Source of the DNA: Ophiocordyceps camponoti-saundersi (nom. inval.)
Lineage: Eukaryota > Ascomycota > Sordariomycetes > Hypocreales > Ophiocordycipitaceae
Direction of reading: 5' to 3'
Length of the DNA: 15,389 nt
Assembly: GCA_003339415.1 (NCBI GenBank)
Contig: PDHQ01000573.1
Span: 1-15,389, forward strand
The notes under the pieces are model-generated. The model did not search any database, was not told where the DNA came from, and saw only the letters and a program-made list of their open reading frames with translations. This document shows, in pieces, positions 9,576 through 15,389 of the stretch. Numbering within the stretch: position 1 is the first letter of the stretch; each line of letters opens with the position of its first letter. Both the position numbers and the translations under genes were made by a program.

Positions 9576-10583
9576 AATAATAATAATATTTATACGCTAG
9601 TATATCTAATATAGCTTAGAACTATCTTATATATATTTTAAAAGTAAAAAAAACTAAAAAACTTAAAGTAAAACCCTCCTCTTAAGCGTTACCTTAGCTT
9701 AGGGCTAGATTAAGTCCGCACCTAGCACTTTATACCTTAGATAAGTCTAGTAATAATAAGTAATTAGGAAGCTAATATTTCCTCTAAAGCGGAGTCCGCG
9801 GTAGTAAGGGTGCGCGTAATCCGGGTCCGGTACGGAGTCCGTATAGCTATTTATCTTCCTAAGCGTTATTATTACTATAAACCGAATCTCCGCGCTTAAT
9901 TATAATATCTTAAATAATCTATTTAATCGAGGCTTTATTAATATAATTAAGAAATATATAAAGGTTTTACTAGCCTATAATAAACCTTATAATAGCTAAT
10001 CTCGAAAAGCGGCCTAATTATTATAATAAAATTATAAATAAGTTTAAAAAAAAAGTTAGAAGCGGAGCTATTATATTTGCTTTTTAGCGTTTCCGCCCCG
10101 GCTATTATTAAACTCTAATCGGCGCTAAAAGGGGAGGAGGGGCGGTATATATAAAATTCTAATCCGTAAATCTCTAAGGTTAGAAAATATAAATATCTTT
10201 CGCCTAATCCTACGCTACTCTTATCTTAAGGTAAAGTTAACTTTACCCGGGGTAAGTCCCCTAATAAAAAAGGTAATAGTATAGTCTCTTTCTATACGCT
10301 ATAAAATAAGCTAACTTACCCTTTACGTATAAAGAGGCGGAGTACTAGCTATATTATAGCTTCGCTATATAATATTTAATAATATATTTAAGCTAGTAAT
10401 ATTTAAAATATTATTAGGGTTAAACTTTTAGCTTATAAGGTTCCGTATTAAAAATCTTTACTTATATTATTATACCTTTATTATAAATTTAATTTATATT
10501 TATTACGCTATTAATAATAATTATAAAGGAACTCCGCTAAATCCCTAAATAATATCTTTTTATATATAGTTATATTATTAAAA
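9576..10583 (-). mobile_element. Tad-like LINE fragment, copy 2, inverted and 5' truncated (1.0 kb)
   Basis: The reverse complement matches 7157-8165 over its full length (1008 against 1009 bp), including the (TAA)n tail at 9576-9587. Truncation at the 5' end, here the right end, is typical of LINEs. The ORF1 part again shows the zinc knuckle with Tyr at the Cys/His positions. I could not find a convincing target duplication: the flanks attataccttcttagttt and ccggtaattcttcttttt do not match. A deletion may have accompanied the insertion, or the flank may have been rearranged later. With copy 1 it forms a 1 kb inverted repeat around the Gypsy RT. Confidence 0.85.
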
Positions 10584-11166
10584 CCGGTAATTCTTCTTTT
10601 TCCTTCTTTATTTTATTTTTTAAAATAAGGCTATCCTCTTTTTCTAAAATAGGTTTATAGTTTTCCCTTATTCCGTTAAAGTTATTAATATAATCTTTAA
10701 GACTAAAAGTTAAAATAAAGCTTTCCGAAAAGCTATACTAGCTAAGTAAGTTAGAATAATAAGGAATTAGTTCGATTCCTCTTTATTATACTATAACCTA
10801 TTCTTCCGTAACTTACTTATAAGTTTTAAAAGGGTTATTTTTACCTAGTAGGTAAAACTCTCTTTTAAAATTAAATTCTATATTAGCTTCTAAAAGGCTT
10901 ATAAGCTTTAAAAGCTTCTTTATATTCCTAACTATATTTTAGCTGTTTAGAAATAGCATATTAGCTATAAGTTCCGAGTTATATTACCGTCTAAGTTCTT
11001 CTTAGAATTTATATTCCTTTTAGTTTAAGTTATCTTCTTTCGTTAGCAGTTTAAATTTTATACTACGAATAGTATTCTGTTCCTTCTTATTTAAGCTTAG
11101 CGTTTTATAATTAGTAGCTAGGTAGGAAAAAATAATATTAATCGTTTTACTATTCGTAAAAGAGGT
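10584..11166 (-). pseudogene. C-terminal extension of Gypsy gag frame, unrecognised
   Basis: The gag frame continues past the zinc knuckle and a Lys-Gly repeat for about 190 codons, until the LINE copy 2 boundary. It reads, for example, KTLSLNKKEQNTIRSIKFKL near 11040-11110, ANIEFNFKREFYLLGKNNPF near 10840-10890 and FNGIRENYKPILEKEDSL near 10630-10685. Stops are TAA/TAG at presumed Gln codons. I cannot assign a domain. It lies where a protease is expected, but no protease motif is visible. It could be a lineage-specific gag tail. Confidence 0.5.
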
Positions 11167-11196
11167 TTTTCCTTTTCCTTTTCCTTTTCCTTTTCC
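11167..11196. repeat. (TTTTCC)5 microsatellite in gag
   Basis: Five perfect 6 bp units. On the coding (minus) strand they give a Lys-Gly repeat directly after the zinc knuckle, a plausible basic RNA-binding patch. Confidence 0.9.
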
Positions 11197-11208
11197 TAAT
11201 TTTTTAAA

Positions 11209-11946
11209 GTAGTTTTTTATAATATAGCTTTCTTTATTATAAAAGAAATAGATAATAGGCTTCGAGGATACTATATTTAGATTTATAAGGTCTCCTTAAT
11301 TAGCGTAATTTTTCTTATATTTTTTATTACCCTTATTAATATAAGAAGAGGTATTTTTACTTCCTTATTTTTACTACTTTCTTTCGAAGAGTTAATTATT
11401 AATTTTAATAGTAGAAGCTATATAAGTAAATAGCTCTTTAAGTTTATCTTACTTATATAATTCGTCTTTAACTTCGTCTTTTAGTCCTTCGTAAAAAATA
11501 GTTATAAGGGCTTTATCTTCCTAGTTTAACTTACTAGTTATTTATCGGAATTTAGTAGCGTAGTTAGAAGTAGCCCCTTTTTACCGTAAAGTTTATAATT
11601 TATACTTTATAGTTTTTACTTTATTTTACTAGCTAAAAATTTCCTATAGTTTTTTTTCGAATTAATTAAAGCTAGTAAAAATAAGCTCCGTTTTTTCTTC
11701 TTAATTATCTATAAATCCTAAATAATTCCTTAATATAAGTTTAAACTAATTTAAAGCTATACCTTCTAAATAAGTAAAAGTATAAATTACCTTTATAAGT
11801 TTATTATAAAAGGCGGAAGAATAGAGCTTAAAATAAGCTTTAATATTAGTTAAGAACGCTTATAAATCGTTATCTTTCCCGCTAGAATATTTAGGTCTTA
11901 GGACCTTACTAATATTTATAATAAGTCTAGGATTAGTAGCGGTATA
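11209..11946 (-). pseudogene. Gypsy gag (capsid and zinc knuckle), inactivated
   Basis: Gag forms the virus-like particle and packages the RNA. On the minus strand the capsid region runs from about 11940 (LRPKYSSGKDNDL, then FLTNIKAYFKLYSSAF and IKVIYTFTYLEGIALN) to about 11400 (GATSNYATKFR, then LITIFYEGLKDEVKDELYK). This is the retrotransposon gag fold as found in fungal Gypsy elements. A single CCHC knuckle lies at 11209-11250 with perfect C-X2-C-X4-H-X4-C spacing, but all four ligand codons read Tyr. In-frame TAA/TAG codons interrupt it throughout. The true start cannot be fixed because ATG is lost. It probably began near 11946, next to the GC-rich block also seen at the start of the window. 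Confidence 0.9.
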
Positions 11947-12200
11947 GGGGGGTGCAGGGGAGGTTATATTAGATATAATATATACTACTAGGTAGCGCCG
12001 CTTATTTCCTAATTAGAAAAGAAAAAAGTAGATTTTTACCTTTTCTTTTCGTAAAGATATATACGATTAAAAAAGTACTATTTTTCTATTTTTCTATTTT
12101 TCTCTTTTTTCTATTTTTCTAGAAAAGGAATTCTTTAGCATACTCTCTTCTTATTCTTTATACTTATAAGGCAGTTATAGTAGTAAAGAAGCTTTTAATA
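11947..12200 (-). other. Gypsy leader between 5' LTR and gag
   Basis: This holds the block shared with window bases 1-130 (11948-12077) and a purine-rich tract on the minus strand made of repeated ctatttttct units (about 12078-12122). The primer-binding site should abut 12200. The minus strand there reads tattaaaagcttctt, which I cannot match to a tRNA with confidence after RIP. Confidence 0.6.
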
Positions 12201-13037
12201 TATTACGGATCGTACCTGTAATTACCTAATCTTACCCGTAGCCCTTAATTTAAGCTTCTAAAAATAAGGAGAGAAAAGGGGTAATAAGAAGGTAAGGGGC
12301 TTTACTTACTTTAACTAAGTAATAAGTAGCCGGAATAGGAAATTTATAAAGTATAAATAAGTAAGAACTTCCTAAATAAGAATATTTTATAAAGTAAGAA
12401 AAGGTTATAAAGAGTAGGCTTTTAAAGTATAAATTATTTAAATTAAAAGCTTAGAGAAGAAGGAAAGGAAAGACCCTTTAAGGGAAGGAAGCCTTCCTTT
12501 TATAATTTTCCTTCTCTAAGAAACTATCTAATTATATAAGCTAGCTAGAAAGCTTTAGAATACCGTAGAAGCTTTATATTATAAATATACTAGCGAATAG
12601 AATAGCTTTATCTTATTCTATTTGCTTCTATTATATTCTTTTACTTTAAAATTAAATTCCTACTTTAAAATCAACCCTTAATTTTAAATTAACTATCCTC
12701 CTTAGCGAATAGAATAGCTTTATTTTATTCTATTATATTCTATTAGCTTCTAGCTAATAATAAATTATAATAGATAATTTTTTATTTATAATAGCTAATA
12801 TTTCTTCCCGTTTTTAACTATTTCTAACTGTTCTTTTTATTTTAGGAATTTTATTTATTATTCTTATCTTTACTATCCGGTATTTAACCTTTTAAGGTTT
12901 AGCCGTAATTTAAATACTAAATACTAGTATTTTTACTTTATTATATAAAATATATTATTAAGCTGTTTATATAATAAATACTACTTATATAATAAGAATA
13001 GTACTTTTAACTAGTATTTATATTTTAGATTATTATA
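12201..13037 (-). repeat. 5' LTR of Gypsy element (837 bp)
   Basis: The same length as the left LTR and alignable without gaps. Its outer end reads tattata where the left LTR keeps attaca, a C-to-T transition. It would have carried the promoter. No TATA element can be named in such AT-rich sequence. Confidence 0.95.
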
Positions 13038-13042
13038 CGAGT
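13038..13042. repeat. Target-site duplication of Gypsy element, right (cgagt)
   Basis: Identical to 3201-3205 and directly next to the right LTR. Confidence 0.9.
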
Positions 13043-14055
13043 CTTTCTTCTATAAACTTAGCTTTAAATCGATCGAGGAAGCATTTAATCCCTTTACCCT
13101 AAAAGGGTCGAAGGGGGGGTAGGCTCGAGAGAGGAAGAGGGAAAGGAAGACCTTAAGCAGGGGCAGGGGACTAGGCAAAGGAGGACTGCTAAAGACCCGG
13201 AAAAGAAGAAGAAGAAGGAAAGGGATCTAGAAAAGTAGGGGAAAAAGGTCCCTATAGCGACGTATCCGTCTAAGGCTGCTACCGTAGCCGCTACTATAGC
13301 CGCTACTATAACATCGTATCCGTATAAGGCTATAGCCGCTATTATGGCCGTTATAACTATAGCCGTATATATCTCTTAGTTAGTTTTATAGTTGAATTTA
13401 GCGGCTATTTTTCTCGATCCGTTTCTTCCTACTACTATAGCTATTATATCGGTAGCCCTTATAATAACTATAATAACCTTATCGAAAAGGGGGTTGCTAA
13501 AAACTATAGGCAGAAGAAGGTAGAAGACTAGAGGAAGAAGAAAGTAGCTAAAAGAGCCGGGCCGAGGAAGAAGTTTATAAAAAGTAATAGAAAAAGTAAG
13601 GGGGCCGTAGTAAGGCTAGCCTTATAGGAAGCCTTTGCTGCCGGGAAGGAAGAAAAGAGGGAAGAAAAGAAAGAAGATAGCAGATTCGTATGTTCGAAAG
13701 TAAAGTCCGTAGCCGTAGCCGTAAAAGAAGAGGAAGAGGAAGAAGAAGATAGCTACGCTTACTAGGTCGAAAAAGGAGTCTCTTTCAGCTACGCTAGCCT
13801 AGCTCTTATCCCCTCCCTCCCTTCGATTAATTAGTTTAAGGTATTTTAACGGACCTATCGAGTTTATAAGAGTCGTACCGGCTTCCGGGATAGTAAGGAC
13901 TATAAAGAAAAACGACGCTATAAAGACTATAAAGAAAGGGGGGTCCGGGAGGGTAGTAGTAAGGGCCGAAGGAAGCAAAAACGGAGCATCGCGTCTTTAG
14001 AAAGCCGTAGAAAAAAAACGGCTCTTCTCGTTCGATTACGCCCTAGGAGACTAGT
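13043..14055 (+). pseudogene. Degenerate basic/acidic-rich coding region, 3' half of outer element
   Basis: I do not recognise this gene. It resumes the outer element's purine-rich composition after the Gypsy insertion. The best frame runs on the plus strand from about 13481 to the right direct repeat: AKRAGPRKKFIKSNRKSKG, then KEEKREEKKEDSRF, an acidic EEEEEEED run (about 13728-13752), FRDSKDYKEKRRYKDYKERG, and a basic end (SRRKKTALLVRLRPRRL). It is interrupted by TAG at 13529 and 13625 and a few later TAA/TAG codons, with no TGA. An Ala/Thr/Ile-coding repeat (gccgctactata units, about 13286-13312) lies in another frame upstream. The alternating charge suggests a nucleic-acid-binding or nuclear protein, but this is inference only. 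Confidence 0.45.
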
Positions 14056-14530
14056 TTTAACAGGGATAAAAAGATATACCTTAAGGCAGAGGAAAAAGAA
14101 GGAAGAAAAAGGGAAAGAGAAGAAAAAAAAGCTATTTCCGTAAAATTCCTAGTAATTTAAAGAGCGTAGATTTCACAAAGACTAAAAAGGTGACCCTACT
14201 AGGTCGTACGCTCACGGCGACTAATTTTATATATTAAAGGGCTCACGGCTACCTTAATCATTCTTCCTAAGTAGGGAAAAACAACCCTTCTTATATATAT
14301 AAAAACGACCCTTCCTAGGACCCGTAAGTTTAATACTAATTAATTAAATCTATTAGATTAGGCAGGTTAGATTAGATAGGTTAGCTTAAACGACCCTTTT
14401 AACGCTTGCTACCCTAACCTACCTATACGGCCTGCAGGGCCGGACGGATCTAATAGTCCTATTTCCTTAAAACTGTCTTCCCTGCCGGGGGCTGTGTGTG
14501 TGGACAGGGGTGCCCGTTACTCCCGCTAAA
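14056..14530 (+). repeat. Right direct repeat of outer element (LTR-like, 475 bp)
   Basis: It matches 1671-2114. It is longer partly because of a small tandem duplication around aaaaac(a/g)acccttc, near 14277-14312, with a tatatatata spacer. It shares the conserved CpA/TpG-rich block near its right end (about 14480-14525). Similarity to the left repeat stops after ccgc(c/t)aaa. Confidence 0.75.
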
Positions 14531-15389
14531 GTAGCTTATCTAAAGCTAGCTAAGCGGGCTTCCTAAATATTTAAAGCGCTTCGCGCCCCGCGCCTTTTCG
14601 GAGAGCGTCTTACTAATAAGTTTTTTATACTATTTATAAAATAAGTAATTTATAAGCGCTAATATTACCTTTATTATAATTACTCTTATTACTTTTAATA
14701 ATTTTATTTTCTAAACTTTATTAGGAGCACGCTTAACGAAGCTTTTTACTATAAAATTAACGCGCTTATTTTAATATCGGCTACCTTAAGCTATAATAAT
14801 AATATCCCTATATTAAGCTCCTATAAAGGCGGATAAAAGGCGAGGATACTTATTTAGTTAAGTATAAATAGGGTTTAAAATTAGTTAGTAACTTTTTAAT
14901 CTTTTTTTAGTTAGTTAGGACTAACTAACTAAAGTCCCTATTTTTAAGGACTAAATTTAGTCCTAACTAACTAAAGTCCTTATAGTGACTAATTTTAGTC
15001 TATTAGTTTTAGTCTTTAGTTAGTTAGTAACTAACTAAAGACTAAAAAATTAGTTACTAGCGTTAATTTTTTTTTTTATTTTTAAAAAAAGCTTAGTAAA
15101 AGGCGCTTCTAAATAGTATTTTTTTTATATTTTTAGCTATTTTACTTCTTTTTTAATAAAAAGTTAAAGATAATACTTTTTTAAAATATATTTTTAAAAA
15201 ATATTAAGAAGAAAAAAACGTTAATAAATTATATAAGAATATAAAATAATTTTAAAAAATAAATAGATCTTATTATAGCTTAAAATTACTTTCTTTATAA
15301 TTTTACCTATTTTTTTATAATTATTATAAAAATATTAATAGAAATAAAATAGGTATTTTAAGAATTTATTATAAGTATATAATAGTTAT
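14531..15389. other. AT-rich flank with no recognisable gene
   Basis: A GC-richer patch (about 14560-14610, gcttcgcgccccgcgcc) is followed by AT-rich DNA and then the palindrome cluster at 14907-15047. From 15060 onward it is almost pure A and T with long homopolymer runs. No coding frame with recognisable content was found on either strand. Confidence 0.5.
14907..15047. repeat. Cluster of three strong palindromes built from a ttagttag/ctaactaa unit
   Basis: First palindrome: 12 bp arms at 14907-14918 and 14921-14932, spacer ga. Second: a perfect 18 bp palindrome at 14947-14964 (aggactaaatttagtcct). Third: 19 bp arms at 15007-15025 and 15029-15047, spacer agt. The motif ctaactaactaaagtcc occurs twice in direct orientation between them. 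This could be a foldback element, a palindromic end of a small DNA transposon, or a hairpin-forming site. Confidence 0.8.

Larger units (their letters stand above)
3206..13037 (-). mobile_element. Complete but dead Ty3/Gypsy chromovirus with two nested LINE fragments
   Basis: LTRs of 837 bp each (3206-4042, 12201-13037), a cgagt target duplication, a polypurine tract at the left LTR on the minus strand, and gag, RT, RNase H, integrase and chromodomain in that order on the minus strand define a chromovirus. Total length is 9832 bp. Subtracting the LINE at 6301-8165 with its duplicated target and the LINE at 9576-10583 gives about 6.9 kb, normal for the group. LTR differences are all transitions in the parts I aligned, so they reflect RIP and cannot date the insertion. 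I could not locate an aspartic protease. Every frame is riddled with TAA and TAG. Confidence 0.95.
1671..14530 (+). mobile_element. Outer LTR-like element, about 3.0 kb, split by the Gypsy insertion
   Basis: Two similar direct repeats (1671-2114 and 14056-14530) flank purine-rich, less AT-rich DNA that is interrupted at 3201-13042 by the Gypsy element and its 5 bp duplication. Removing that insertion leaves about 3.0 kb, organised repeat - degenerate coding - repeat, which is the layout of a non-autonomous LTR retrotransposon. The ends read tttaacgggg and ctcccgc(c/t)aaa, a short inverted repeat, rather than the usual TG...CA. No reverse transcriptase or integrase is visible. The strand is assigned from the most readable internal frame. 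The repeats could instead be two independent insertions of one short element. Confidence 0.5.

Noticed and set aside
12183..12200. tRNA-type primer-binding site next to the 5' LTR
   Set aside because: The sequence tattaaaagcttctt on the minus strand resembles no tRNA 3' end well enough after possible RIP changes, so I did not assign one.
3206..13037. Dating the Gypsy insertion from LTR divergence
   Set aside because: All differences I aligned are RIP-type transitions, which arise in bursts and are not clock-like.
14907..15047. Telomere-like or CRISPR-like repeat
   Set aside because: The ttagttag unit is not the fungal TTAGGG telomere repeat and occurs only a few times. There is no regular repeat-spacer pattern, and the organism appears eukaryotic.

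Overview
The window looks like a transposon graveyard from a filamentous ascomycete that has or had repeat-induced point mutation (RIP). CpA and TpG are almost absent over long stretches (none in 5041-5340), TpA is everywhere, and CpG survives. Differences between repeat copies are transitions wherever I compared them. Losing TpG removes ATG and TGA, so open frames are rare, and every old coding frame is cut by TAA and TAG at former CAA, CAG and TGG codons. I see no intact gene and no RNA gene. The organism call is inference from the RIP signature and the element families.

The backbone is a nest of elements. (1) Bases 1-702 are the right edge of one copy of a Ty3/Gypsy element whose remainder lies off the left of the window. 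(2) Bases 703-1670 are AT-rich spacer. (3) An outer element of about 3.0 kb is bounded by 444 and 475 bp direct repeats (1671-2114, 14056-14530) and carries a purine-rich, Lys/Glu/Arg-rich broken coding region. (4) A complete Gypsy chromovirus (3206-13037, minus strand) sits inside it, with two 837 bp LTRs and a 5 bp target duplication, cgagt. (5) Two copies of a Tad-like LINE fragment that keeps only ORF1 are inserted in opposite orientations inside the Gypsy element: 6301-8165 (plus, with a 20 bp target duplication) and 9576-10583 (minus, 5' truncated). (6) Bases 14531-15389 are AT-rich and contain a cluster of strong palindromes.

Read on the minus strand, the Gypsy element runs 5' LTR, leader, gag with one zinc knuckle, an extra stretch, [LINE], linker, RT, [LINE], RNase H, integrase, chromodomain, polypurine tract, 3' LTR. 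Without the two LINEs it would be about 6.9 kb. Its catalytic Asp/Glu codons and all zinc-binding Cys/His codons that I could locate have changed in the direction RIP predicts. No part of the window appears able to make a working protein. The less familiar material is the outer element, the ORF1-only LINE, the duplicated polypurine tract with hairpins, and the terminal palindrome cluster.
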